NCBI RefSeq assembly: GCF_000005505.3
Contig: NC_016133.3
Location: 2,232,001-2,296,000 of the forward strand
Reading direction: 5' to 3'
Length of the DNA: 64,000 bases
Source of the DNA: Brachypodium distachyon
Lineage: Eukaryota; Streptophyta; Magnoliopsida; Poales; Poaceae
The notes under the pieces were generated by a model. It saw only the letters and a list, made by a program, of their open reading frames with translations, did not search any database and had not been told where the DNA came from. The position numbers and the translations under genes are program-made. The stretch's first letter is position 1, and every line of letters begins with the position of its first letter. Of the stretch, positions 35,736 through 48,500 are shown piece by piece.

Positions 35736-35956
35736 TCTACGAAATGAATGAGCCAAATAAAACTACTGCATCCCTTTCGAAAATAAAACTACTGCGTCCC
35801 TTTCGGCCCCGCCTGGTGAGCCGCCTCTCATCCCTCCTTCCTCCCTCCTTCACCCGAGGCTTTAGGGTTTCCCTCCCTTTCTCCCCGGTTCCACCTCTCC
35901 CATCTCACCGGAGTATCTCTCCGGCGGTGTACTGGGGCGCAGCTGGACAGGGCAGG

Positions 35957-38900
35957 ATGTCCCCGGCGCTAGCACTGAGGCGCGCGGCCGCGTGGCTGCT
36001 CCGAGCAGGCGCCGGCGCGCCGAGGGCCGGCGCGCTGCCGGGCCTGGGCGGCGCCCGGGCCCCGGTGCTCGGGGAGGCGGGCCGGTTCCTCGGGATTTGG
36101 GGAGGCCCCGCGGCGGGTGGCGGCGGTGGCGCCGGGTCCTGGTGGTTCCGGTGCGCCGTGAGCAGCGTGCCCAGGCCGGGCCTGCTTGTGGAGCAGCTGC
36201 TCGTCGGGGGCGTGCGCTCCTTCGCCACCGGGGCTGCCCCGGAACATGTGTCCTTCAGTGCCGCCGTCCGCGAAGAGGGCGATTCACAGTCTGAGAAGCC
36301 CGCGGTCACCTCAGATAAGTGCGTTTCCTCTTCCCTCTTCTTTGTATATATGTTTTCTGGCTTTTAGCTTTCTGGGTACACTCTAGATTTTGGAGGATCA
36401 ATAACAGACCAGACTAGCTCATGTGAGGTTCTAGGTTTTAGCAGAACGCCCAGTTCCATTAGTTCATGGTCATTGTCCTCTCATCTTCTGTGGTGGGAAT
36501 GCATTTTATCATGTCAGAACTAAGAGCTACTCCCTCCGGCCGGAATTACTTGTCGAAATATTACATGTATTTAGAGGCTTTTTACACATAGATACATCCG
36601 TATTTGGGCAAATTTGAGACAAGTAATACCGGTCGGAGGGAGTATTATATTTTTCCAATAGAATTTTAAATTTTGGACGGGGGCATGGATGTGGCATGTT
36701 GATCTAGAAAACTAAACAATCGTTGGAAATCATGCTCATAGGATTTACAAGGGCTATAATGAAATAAGATGATAATTCAGTTAGAGGTTGGCCAAAAATC
36801 TCTACTCCTATGGAAGACCGATTTTGTGGGGATGGTCCGTCATCCCATTCTCTCTTCCCTGGTAAAACTAAGAATCTCACCTCTCGCTCACAGCAGCAGC
36901 ACACTACTGACATGTAAAAATAATGTGGCCGCATGTTAACAGCCCACCTCTCACTCAAATCTGCAGCGCACGAGCTACCAACTGGTTAAGAGCCTTAGCT
37001 CACGTGCGAGAGACAAACAATGAGTGCCATAGTAAAATTATTCCTGCCAGCCTAGTATCTTCTTCCAATCCCACTGCCATTCTTCCACAATCGCTATACT
37101 CCTTGTCCCGTCTCTACAGTTTTAAACTCTCCTTTAAAAAAAAATCAGAGTACCTATAGCTGCAAGCGGACCGCCAAGGGTGCATGAGGTGAAACCAGTT
37201 TGGTTTGGTTAATATACGGATAACTGATTGATCGAAGGGTCTCGGATGGTATTCTGTCGAAATTCAGATAGTTGTCGGAAACGGTTGCGGATACGTATAG
37301 TTCTCTTCGGATACGGATGCGAATATGGTTTTGAAACTACCTGGCCGTATTCTAGAATATCCGGGAATTGGACGTATAGTATCTGGCCTCAGATAGTTAT
37401 CGCAGCTCAATTTTCAGCCGAAAATATCAATCGATGGATTCAATCAACAGTGATCCAACATGCTTTCATAGTCATGAAGCTCAGACGTGGTAAGTCAATA
37501 TCGGTTTTTATGTGTTTTAACTTTTAAGTCTGCTTTGCTAACAGTATAGAAAATGATGTATTGTGAGTGATACTATAACTTAGGATTTTGCTGCTGTCTT
37601 GATAAGCGATAAAATGAATGTTATTTACTCCCTCCGTCCAACAAAGGATGTCTCAACTTTGACCAAATTTGAATGCATCTATACACTAAGTCATGTCTAG
37701 ATACATCCAAATTTTGACAAACTTGAGACATCTTTTGTTGGACAGAGAGAGTATTTATCTTGTTTTTTATATGATGCCCGATTAAATATTTTTCATTGTA
37801 CCGTTTTTGATAGATATCCAACCCGCAGTCATGATCAACACGATCCGACTCCGTGCTCTTATCCAGGCACTATCCGATCCAACTCTGAAAAATAATGGAA
37901 ACAAATACAGTTTAGACAATCTTTGCCCATATCTGCTCCGATTTCAAACCCAGGCGAACCCAACAATATGAGGCGGCATCAATTATAGGGGATATATAAG
38001 AGTTAGCTTCACATTAGCAACTTTAGATATTTAGATCTCAAAGAGATTGAGCTTGCTTCCCTGAACTGCCTATGTCTTGAGTCGTGACTTCCATAGCGTC
38101 AGGTGCCCCTTGCTCACATCGTGCTCCAGGACTAACACGTGTACTTTATGAACTAACACATTGGTTTCTATTTCAGGAATATGTTAGGGGATAGGTCCTT
38201 GAAGCTTCTTTCAGGGTCATGTTATCTACCGCATCCAGATAAGGAAGACACTGGTGGTGAGGATGCACATTTTATTTGGGATGAACAGGCTATAGGATTA
38301 GCTGATGGTGTTGGTGGTTGGGCTAGCTATGGTATCGATGCAGGTCAATATGCTAGAGATATTATGTCTCATGCAGTAACTGCAATAGAGCAAGAGCCTA
38401 AAGACTCTATCGATCTTTCAAGAGTATTAGAAAAGGCCCATCGGAACACAACCGTGAAAGGTTCATCTACTGCATGTATCGTTGCTTTGACAGATCAGGT
38501 TGGTTACGTGTCTTGCTATTTTTGTTGTCACGTGATAATGCGTTCCTTCTCTATGACTTTGGCATCAATCAAAGAAGTTAAAAGTATGATGATGCATCCC
38601 CGTTTTATCATGTTTGTCACAAAATCTATTTGAGTGTTGGAATCATTTCACACCTAGGCATTGAATGTTGATTGTCTTATCACTATCGTTAAGATTTAGT
38701 TGTACATTATTTCAGGGAATACAGGCAATTAGCCTTGGTGACAGTGGCTTTATACTCATAAGAGATGGCTGCACATTGTTTAGGTCACCTATACAGCAAC
38801 ATGATTTCAATTTCACCTACCAACTTGAGAGTGGCAACTCTAGTGACTTGCCTAGTGCTGCGCAGGTAAGTTGATATTTCAGTTCCTTTGTTATGCTTCA

Positions 38901-39833
38901 TATATCAAAGTATGTTTATTTTTATTGTAACCAGTGTATGTGGACATGATTTCGTGATTAACCAACGTGCATAGTTTGTGTTTTGTGAGAACTGTGTGCA
39001 ATGCGGCAATACCAGTGATAGCCTGATAGGGACATAGTGGGTGACCCTGCTGACCAGGGTTGCACTCCTGCCAGGAGCAATTCTGGTATTTCATGATCGC
39101 TTCTACCTTTATTAAACCTGTTGGACTAGTTTGTCTCTGTTTTTGTAATTGTAATGGGAAGCATAGTTTGGGTTCACTTGTATAGTTGCATAGAGAAGCC
39201 TTTGTGAGTTTGTGTTGATAGATTGCTTGAACTATAGTACCCCTAGGTAAAACTAATTTATATAGACATAGCAGCCGTCTAGATTAGGAAACATTTGGTC
39301 CATGCCCTGGATGAGCTATATTGTGGCCTTTATGTCCATTTTAAAGCATATAATCACAGGATAGTCTAGCAATTGTTGCAAATACAAATTGAGTCTTTCT
39401 TAATGCCCGACCTATTGTTACATTATATACGTGCATATTTCCACTTTTTTGGGGGCAAAAGATTGGCTATGTTGTTGGTGCTCCTGTTGTTGAACTGCGA
39501 TGACCAAGATTTTCCGTTTTCCAGGTGTTCATGGTACCCGCTGCGTCTGGTGATGTACTGGTTGCTGGAACAGACGGGTTGTTCGACAACCTGTACAACA
39601 ACGAGATAACAGCCGTGGTGGTCCACGCGACCCGAGCTGGCTTGGAACCTCAAGTGACAGCTCAGAAGATAGCGGCGCTGGCACGGCAGCGAGCCCAGGA
39701 CAAAGGCAGGCAGACGCCGTTTTCGAGCGCGGCCCAGGAAGCCGGGTACCGGTACTACGGCGGGAAACTGGACGACATCACCGTCGTGGTCTCATACATA
39801 ACTGCTTTCGGCACTTCACAGCCGACGGATTAG
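35957..39833 (+). CDS. PTC7-type protein phosphatase 2C, likely mitochondrial
   Basis: Ser/Thr phosphatase requiring Mg2+ or Mn2+; the closest type by motif is the PTC7/PPTC7 clade, which acts in mitochondria. Four exons (35957-36318, 38177-38498, 38716-38865 and 39525-39833) give 380 residues. The start MSPALALRRAAAWLLRAG is arginine-rich without acidic residues, as in a mitochondrial presequence, and supports starting at 35957, not at the in-frame ATG at 35744. The catalytic core shows metal-binding and fold motifs in order: GGEDAHF, LADGVGGWASYG, GSSTACIVAL, ISLGDSGFILIR, AGTDGLFDNLYNNE and GKLDDITVVVSYI. The 1.86-kb first intron holds two MITEs. The gene lies between OSC1 and OSC2 in the same direction and has no evident link to triterpene synthesis. 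Confidence 0.93.
36530..36642. mobile_element. Stowaway-type MITE in PP2C intron 1
   Basis: 113 bp, ends CTCCCTCCGGCCGGAATTAC and its inverted partner ATACCGGTCGGAGGGAG, flanked by TA on both sides. Confidence 0.85.
37200..37600. repeat. Possible TE remnant in PP2C intron 1
   Basis: Many variants of GGATACGGATGCGAATATGG / ATATCCGGGAAT occur, a composition seen in hAT-like repeats of grasses. No terminal repeats or target duplication were found. The stretch at 37805-37965 (GATCCGACTCC, TATCCGATCC) may belong with it. Confidence 0.35.
37628..37751. mobile_element. Stowaway-type MITE in PP2C intron 1
   Basis: 124 bp, ends CTCCCTCCGTCCAACAAAGG and its inverted partner ending TTGTTGGACAGAGAGAG, flanked by TA. 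Confidence 0.85.
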
Positions 39834-41970
39834 AAGAGACGCCACGCATCCGTCGTCTGAGGCGCCACCTCCTCCCTCTTTTTTGTTCTGTAGATTCCCA
39901 CTGCTGCCTTTCTAGTTTCTGTTTTTTCTTACTAGACTGTAAATCTAGCTGGATGCTGTATTGTTTGTAAGTATCTCCTTGGGTGAGTTGCAGGCAGTAA
40001 ACCGTATTCTGGAAGAAGATAGTAGACTGGAATCAAATATAGCATTCTCTACTGATGACAGGGATGCTTGGCGTCGAATGATCCTTTGAACTGCACACTA
40101 GGCAGGAAACCAGAAACAATGGGCAGCCAGCCAGCGGCCAACTGGTTCCCTGGAGCTTTCTCCCAATAAAAGCAAAGCAAAACAAAGGAGACTTTTCTCG
40201 TTGTGTATGTCTCAGCAGTGCCATATCGCCGTCGTTCATAACTAGTTTTTTTTTTCCGAGCTTTCGTCCATAACATTGACTCCAATTAATTAGATACTCC
40301 TTCCAATTCATATTACTCAACGCAGCTTTGTCTAGATACGCATGTACCTACATAATGAACTGTGTCTAGATAAGCAAAAACGGACAAGGCAGCGACACAC
40401 GGTATGAGTATATAGTTTTCGATGCACTAGGTCGGCATAAAGACATATCTAAATATGTGAATGAATTTCTCAGAGGATTCATGGCATGGACAGGACACAC
40501 ATTCAACCTGTCACAAAATCTCAACTCCAAATCTAGCCCACAGCTCCAAGCAAAAAAAAAAGAGAGAAGATAGATCAGCCCATGCACACTACCAAATTCA
40601 AAAAAAGAAGGTAATCGTGTTGATACAGTTCTTCAAGGCCTGGTTTGTCCTTTTGGTTTCTTGATATGAATTTCGAAACTAGGTAAATACATATCCGATG
40701 AATGTTACTTCCTCCGTCCCATATCAGGTGACTCAAATTTGTCTAAATATGAATGTATCTATGCCTAAAAAACGTCTAAATACATGTAATAGAAACTCAC
40801 TTAATATGAGACCGAGAGAGTGTCAATCTATATCTATCTAAAAAATACGTACTGTTCACTTCACCACGCGGTTTCGTTGCCTGTCAAACCCCCTTCGTTT
40901 TGTCCGCCCCCGCCCTCGGCAACCTCCTCCGTCCTGCGGAGAAATCCCTAAGATCGAGCCCCGCGAACAACCCTGGACGTCCGCCGCCGCCGTCCACCGT
41001 GGAGGCTTCCCTACTCCGCAGACGGCGCATCCAGCCCACCGACAACTTCCGTTCCAGCTCTCTTCCTCCTCCCCTCGCCGCCGTCGGGGGCAAAGCCCAT
41101 GCGGTGACGGTGGCGGCGGGGCTCGGCGGTTGGCACTCCATCCTGGCGGCGGCGTGAGGTGGCAGCGTGGAAGCCGCGATGGCGAGGCGGCGGCGGGGCT
41201 GCGAAAAGACCATGTTGTCACTTCACCTGTAAAGAGAATTTCATCCTATATTGAAAGTCATAGTGTAAATCATGCATCTGTGATCTTGCGAAAATGACTT
41301 GAAAAAACAATATTTTTTAGTTCATTTTCACCATGTTGTCACTTCACCGCATGAGAAAGAAAGACCTTTGCATTCCTTCGTTCCCATATTTAAACATACT
41401 CCATATACTCCATGGTAACTGAAAGACCAATTCTTTGACCACGAAGGTTTAGCAAATGATCACCTTTGCTAGGCTTTTGTGATATCTGTGTTGGCATTTT
41501 CTTTTTACAATGTTGCACTATTTGTTATGTCATCAATTAGTTGTTCCGTAGCAACGCACGGGTCTTTTGCCATCGTAGGGCTCACAGATCGCAGCTGTAC
41601 GACCTGGATGGGCGTCGTCATCATGGGCCGTTGCGCGAAACAGATCGGACGGCATCACGAGGCAGACACCTGCACTGCACGGCTGCACGTTTGGGGCTCA
41701 CAAATCGCAGCCTCCAGACGGCCGTCGGCAGCACGACGCCGCAGGCTCCAGTCCAAAACCCCACCACCACCACCATCATCCAGCCGCGCGTTCCCGATCC
41801 CAAACCCCTCTCTCCCCATTAAACTAACTGCTGCTCCGCAGATCGGGCCGGCAGATCTCGCGGCTCTCCCTCCCCACCGCCCCCATTGCTTCCGCCCCGG
41901 CGGCGCCCCGCCTCCTCTGCTCCGAGGCAGCGCTGTGCTGTTCGCCGTAGGCGGTCCATTTGCAGCGGGG
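39834..41970. other. Intergenic between the PP2C gene and OSC2
   Basis: PP2C 3' flank, one MITE (40708-40820) and a GC-rich block (40880-41190) with overlapping open frames but no recognisable motif. A short direct repeat (CATGTTGTCACTTCACC) occurs at 41211 and 41332. At 41541-41570 the phrase CCGTAGCAACGCACGGG resembles the hairpin near a Helitron 3' end, without a following CTAG. The last 200 bp is C-rich and is probably OSC2 5' UTR. Confidence 0.45.
40708..40820. mobile_element. Stowaway-type MITE
   Basis: 113 bp, ends CTTCCTCCGTCCCATATCAG and ATATGAGACCGAGAGAG, TA on the left and TG on the right. Confidence 0.75.
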
Positions 41971-42514
41971 ATGTGGCGGCTGAAGGTCGGCGAAGGCGGG
42001 GGCGACCCGTGGCTGCGGAGCAAGAACGCGCACGTCGGCCGCCAGGTCTGGGAGTTCGACCCGCGCGCCGACGACCCGGACGCCCTCGCCGCCGTCGACG
42101 CCGCGCGCCGGGACTTCGCCGCGGGCCGGCTCCGCCACAAGCACAGCGCCGACCGCCTCATGCGCATCCAGGTAACCTACCCCCAATCGCCCGCCCAATC
42201 GCCGCCCGCTTGCCCGGCGGCACGCCGTGATTTCGAATTTTGGTGCCCATGCCCGTCAATTCTCGTTTCATTCTACGGAGTAGTACCGTTACTCGCCTTT
42301 CGTTTTTACAATGGACGGATGGAGGCCGCGGTAACTTCCGACTGGCTAGTAGTCCTCGCGTACTATTACTTCTTGGACCCGCTAAGCTACTTCTACTACT
42401 GATGTGCCTTGCCTGTGCGTACGGGATTTTCTCGTGGGGTTCGTTCAATCGCGCGGAGCAGGCAGGCACGCGACAGCAGGATCAGGATAATGTTTTCAGC
42501 GAGCCGCCTTGCGC

Positions 42515-42545
<31 letters not shown>

Positions 42546-45500
42546 ACACTTTTTTTTTTATCAATGCGCAGCGAGTATGGGCTCCTGCGATATCCCTTTC
42601 GTTCTACCAGTATATTCTATGCATTCCACTTGGCAACGATTTTAATGTGCAGCGAGTATACTGAGATCGGATCTTGCGACTTGCCCAGTGCTAGTCTTTC
42701 TTAAGTACTCCTATGTTGGAGTATGGATATATGTGAAATGCACAATGTGGATGCAGGATGTGAACGGTCCTCCTTTCCTTGTTGTTGAGTGCTCTTAATG
42801 CCAAACGGAACAGAGAGAAGTAAAGTGCACACCATCGAGAAATGTGTTTATTGTGAACATGGGCCGATGTTGACCCCTCCGTTTCTATTAATAGAAACCA
42901 GGAAATTACCAGTTTCATTACAGTGATATAAGTAGCATCAAACAATCAAAAGAGCGAGCGAGCAAGAGTGTATCCCAGTGTCAAATCAGTTCGATAACAG
43001 CATTTTGATCAGAAGGTTCTTAATGTTGAAATCATGCTTTTTTGTGTGTATTCCAAAAGTAACAAAGTATTGCTGCTATTTTCTCTCCTTTGGGTTAAAG
43101 GTTTTAATCCAATTACAAGAATTTCATTTAATACATTTTGGGACTTAATTAAGACCAAAACGTGCATTTCACAATGCTCCAGCGGTATTTATGCTGATGT
43201 TGGAGCCATTTTTGTGAGGAAATCTATATTTCGAATTATGTCCTACCACTTCATTTCAACATTCTATGGATTCTATGTAACTAAAATCAGTGTTTTATTT
43301 GCTAGGCGATACTATCCTCTCTGATTGCTTAAAACATTTGTGTGTGCTGCAGTTCGCGAAAGAAAATCCTCTTAAGCTGGATCTTCCTGCTATCAAGCTG
43401 GAGGAGCATGAAGATGTCACAGAGGAAGCTGTGTCCACCTCTTTGAAAAGGGCAATCAGTCGTTTTTCTACTCTCCAGGCACATGATGGACACTGGCCTG
43501 GGGATTATGGCGGCCCTATGTTTCTTATGCCAGGATTGGTACTTCCTCTTGCTCAAAAGTGAACATTACATTCTTAAACTTGCTCATGTTATATGGGGAA
43601 CTTACTCGTTTTATTCCATCTTTTGCTCAGCTTATAACTCTGTATGTGACTGGATCACTGAACACTGTTTTATCATCAGAGCATCAGAAGGAGATCTGCC
43701 GATATCTCTATAATCATCAGGCAAGAATCTAGTTGCCAACTCTACCATCTTACAGTGCGTAACATCGGTAAAAATATTTGGTAAATGTGTCTAGAATGAA
43801 GATGGAGGCTGGGGATTGCACATCGAGGGCCCAAGCACCATGTTTGGCTCAGCTTTGACCTATGTTTGTTTGAGATTGCTCGGAGAGGGACCAGATAGTG
43901 GAGATGGAGCTATGGAGAAAGGCCGAAACTGGATTTTAGATCATGGGGGAGCAACTTATATAACATCATGGGGGAAATTTTGGCTTGCGGTAAGGAATTT
44001 ACATTCTTCACTGCGTATACTAGCTGCTTCCTTCTCGTTCAACCTTATTATACGGCCTAAAGAATTCCTCCTAATTCCAATGCTTGTTTAAGGTACTTGG
44101 TGTATTTGATTGGTCTGGTAACAATCCACTGCCACCAGAAATATGGATGTTGCCATACTGCCTGCCAATTCACCCAGGTTCTTTTTGCACTGCCGTATCA
44201 TTTGTTACTTTGACCCTCCATGTTGCGAGGTTATGACTTGCTGACATGCTTGGCACTATTGTGCAGGTCGAATGTGGTGCCATTGCCGAATGGTGTATCT
44301 GCCCATGTGCTACGTTTATGGAAAGAGGTTTGTTGGACGGATTACACCAATTATATTGGAATTAAGAAAGGAACTGTTCAAAGTCCCCTACAGCGAGATT
44401 GATTGGGACAAGGCTCGCAATCTTTGTGCCAAGGTTTGCTTGCATCAGTCTTATTCATGTTGTTGTGTGTGAGCCAAGTTATTGATATTATGCTACAAGT
44501 TCATATGAGGCTATGATGAGCGACAGTCAGTTAATGGAAGATCCCAAGTAGATCTTGTGGGGCCAATGCGGTCCTCACTCGGCTACAGAGTTATGAGAAG
44601 TCCAATTGCCAACTGAATAAGCTGACATAGCCATTTTGATTTGAATAGCAATTTGGGTCTAACTGTGCCTGTTTGGATTATTTTCAGAAATACTTGTTGA
44701 CTTGTTGTGTACTGGGTAGTTAATTTGCAGTATTGGTTCATATCATGCTTTTACTTCATCGTGTTAAGATACAACATGCTTCATCGGATCGCCTCGTATG
44801 TTTTCCCAGTTTCTCATGCTTGGAAGTTGCTACTGTACACTGCTTGGTTCAGGAAAGAGCATGATTTTGACTCATCAGTAACCACTTGATGAATTTGACT
44901 GCTTCTGGATCTGTAATACTGATGGAGGCTTATTCCATGCAAGTGTGGTCAAATACTGTAGATTAGCCCCCTCAACTCTGTTCAAGGCTCTTTTAGCCCG
45001 CTCCCAATTCTTGTTGAAGCTCTACCTCTATGCACTAGTCACAAGATGAGTTATTATAGTAAACCATTGAAATTTATATAAAGCTATCCTATTTATGTTG
45101 CTTTATTGGCAAGATGTCTATTTTAGGATTTAATGACTAATATTGTTCTCTGAAGGATTTTTGGTGTGCTTTTATTGTAGGAAGATCTGTACTATCCACA
45201 TCCGTTGATACAGGATATCTTATGGGCCACCCTACATAAATTTGTGGAACCAGTTCTGACGCATTGGCCTGGGAACAAGTTGAGGGAGAAAGCTTTGAAC
45301 CTTGTCATGCAGCATGTTCATTATGAAGATGAGAACACTCGGTACATTTGCATTGGTCCCGTGAACAAGGTAAAAAATTGAAGAATATAATAATTGCCTG
45401 TTGATCCACCTTTTCATATTGAAGATGAGAACACTTGGTGCATCAATTATTTCTTTTTCATATTGTTCAACTAATCATGGCACAAATTGTGCGCAGGTAT

Positions 45501-48500
45501 TGAACATGCTTACTTGCTGGATTGAAGATCCAAATTCAGAAGCATTCAAGCTCCATATTCCAAGAATCTATGATTACTTATGGGTTGCTGAAGATGGCAT
45601 GAAGATGCAGGTCACTATGATTTACACCATAATGAGTTTTTATTTACTTCATACTTCTATCAACAAAGCCACTAAAACAAGAAACTTGTCAATATATATA
45701 CGTCTTACTGTCTTTAGATGGTATCATATACAGAAAATGATTTTGTTATAATCAATAAACTTATGTTTATTTTAGTCCACATATCACAATTTTTTTAAGG
45801 TGGTGTTTGCATCACTGGCTTTTCTTTACTTTTGACCATAAGCGTCCAGTTTCTGTCCACTGTAGGGTTATAATGGTAGCCAGCTCTGGGACACAGCATT
45901 TACAGTTCAAGCTATTGCGGCTACTGGCCTCATTGAAGAGTTCGCTCCCACTCTTAAGCTAGCGCATGACTACATTAAGAACTCTCAGGTACATGCCTGT
46001 TTCAATATTTTAAGCACATCTCAGTACATTGTACTCACCCTTAGCTGTTTTATGAAAGGTTATTGATGACTGCCCGGGAGATTTGGATTATTGGTACCGC
46101 CACATATCTAAAGGTGCATGGCCCTTTTCTACTGCTGATCATGGTTGGCCTATATCAGATTGCACTGCAGAAGGACTAAAGGTGATTAGTTCTTCAGTAA
46201 TACCAACAAGGAACTTTATTTCACAGTTAAAACTTTTCTCTTTTGAGATGATCTTTCGTACTTCCACCAGATAGAATAAGAACCATTGTAGCTCTCATAT
46301 CTATACCCCATTAGTGCTGTTCCTTGGCTTTTATTTGCTGCTATTCTTGACATTCTAGTGTTCAACTGTCAAATTCATTAGCATAACCATTTTTGAAAAA
46401 TGTTTTAATTGTTGATATTTTATTTTACCTTCAGGCCTCATTAGTGTTATCAAAGATATCTCCAGAATTTGTTGGCGAACCGGTGGAAGTTAACAGACTT
46501 TATGATGCTGTCAATTGTCTGATGTCTTGGATGGTATACATGTTCAAACTTTTATTTTTTGTTAGTTGTAATTATTGCATCTGTTTGTTTTACTAGATGG
46601 CCCATGTAACTATATCGCAACATTTGATTACTCAGTCTTGGAGTACTGAAATGGTAAAGCTTAATATTTTATGTAGCAGCAGTTAGGTTATATCACCACA
46701 AATCATAAAGCAACATTGTTTTGGGTGGAGTAGTGTTATCTTCTATATCTAAGTAGGAGAGGCCCACTACTTGATTTCTCTTAACATGCAGGCATGCCAC
46801 ATCATCACATCATTAATATGTTCACACCTCTCTCAACATGCAAGCATGCCACATCATCACATCATTAATATGTTCACACCTATTTAGTGAGAAACTCATA
46901 TTTGTTGCACATGCATGCATGATATTTTCCATCATGCTATCCTCACTATGTGAAGAATCTATCATACAATTTCATTCTATGTTTTGAGTTTTGGATATTC
47001 TTTCGTTGCTACTTAATTTCACTCATGTATATTAACTAAAAATTTCCGCAACAACGTGCGGGGCATCATCTAGTTTACTAAACAGCAGGGCTCTCCCTTG
47101 CTGTCTTCCCTTCTAAATAGAGGTGGAGCAGTGGGTATTGCCGTATTGGGCAGTTGTAATCAGACTTCCCTGCCAGATTTTTGCCTGGGATAACATATGT
47201 AAAACTGCTCCAAACAAGATTCTTTCCAGGGCAAGAAAAATATATTTTAAAGTCTTCAAAGTTTTGTTGCCAGTAGTTCTCGATAATTTTATTGCTTTAC
47301 ACCTCTTTCATGTTTTTTCTGAGTGGAGACATGTATAATAAATAGGTTTTATCCTTCTCAGAACGAAAATGGTGGCTTTGCAACATATGAACTCACAAGG
47401 TCTTACGCTTGGCTGGAGGTAAGTACTGAACTTCTTTGAGGACCCTGTCTCCCTTGATTGTGATTGTCCAAGCATGTCAGTGATTGTTGCTATGCTGCCA
47501 TGAGAACTTGGAAGTTACAAGTTGCTTGCTTTCTGCAGTAATTTCCCAATTTGAATCACTAAATACCAAGTCAAAAAGGACTAGTACATTCGATAACAAT
47601 TCATGTTGAATTAATACAAGTTTGCTGGACTCTTTGATCTGATGGTTGCTTTGTCTGAAAAGCACAACCAATCATTAAGAGTATATAGTCTTTCATATCG
47701 ATTTACGGAAGTCCTTTCCATCTGACTTGTTAAATATGTTCTCCATATTGATATGTTTTATTAAATTGTCCAGCTTATCAACCCTGCTGAGACCTTTGGG
47801 GACATTGTGATTGATTACCCGTAAGATGCCATAATCATTGTCAGTTCTTATGCTACTTGCCACATAGTATACAAACTAAAAAAATGTGACACTAAATTGG
47901 TGGCAGGTATGTGGAATGTACTTCAGCAGCAATTCAGGCCCTGACATCATTTAAAAAGCTCTATCCTGGGCACTGCAGGAAAGATGTAGATAATTGTATC
48001 AACAAAGCTGCTAATTACATTGAGAGTATTCAAAGAAGCGATGGTTCATGGTTAGTTTTCAGATTTCTTTCAGAAGGATACAAGTGTGGCATGCATATAA
48101 CACTCTGTGTTGTTCTATGTCTGTTTTTCTACAGGTATGGCTCTTGGGCTGTCTGTTTCACCTATGGTATATGGTTTGGAGTGAAGGGGTTGGTTGCTGC
48201 TGGTAGGACGTTCAAGAATAGTCCTGCAATCCGAAAGGCATGCGACTTTCTGAAGTCAAAAGAGCTTCCTTTTGGTGGCTGGGGAGAAAGCTATTTGTCA
48301 TCTCAAGATCAGGTAGATTTATCTAAACAGTTTGTGGATATACTTGAAATCTTTTTTACTGTATTACATTTGAATGTTTCAGTTTTCGTCATCAGTGTAT
48401 GTTATCAAGATTTTCTGTTAGTCTAGTAGAATTAGTGTTCCTATAATTATGTATATATCAACGAAATGGGCATTAACTTGTGATAAAAACCATATGTTTC

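Larger units (their letters stand above)
34399..35956. other. Intergenic between OSC1 and the PP2C gene
   Basis: OSC1 3' flank, one Stowaway MITE (34994-35075) and a Tourist-like element (about 35447-35735). CT-rich DNA at 35815-35910 is probably the PP2C promoter/5' UTR. No further gene seen. Confidence 0.5.

Noticed and set aside
35744..35956. Upstream in-frame extension of the PP2C gene
   Set aside because: The region is CT-rich 5' UTR-like, and the start at 35957 gives a proper mitochondrial-type presequence.
40856..41221. GC-rich open frames between PP2C and OSC2
   Set aside because: Overlapping frames on both strands, no motif, no splice partners.
41479..41970. Upstream in-frame extension of OSC2 from an ATG at 41479
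   Set aside because: Plant OSCs start MWRL/MWKL; the 41971 ATG gives the normal length and the extension has no conserved sequence.
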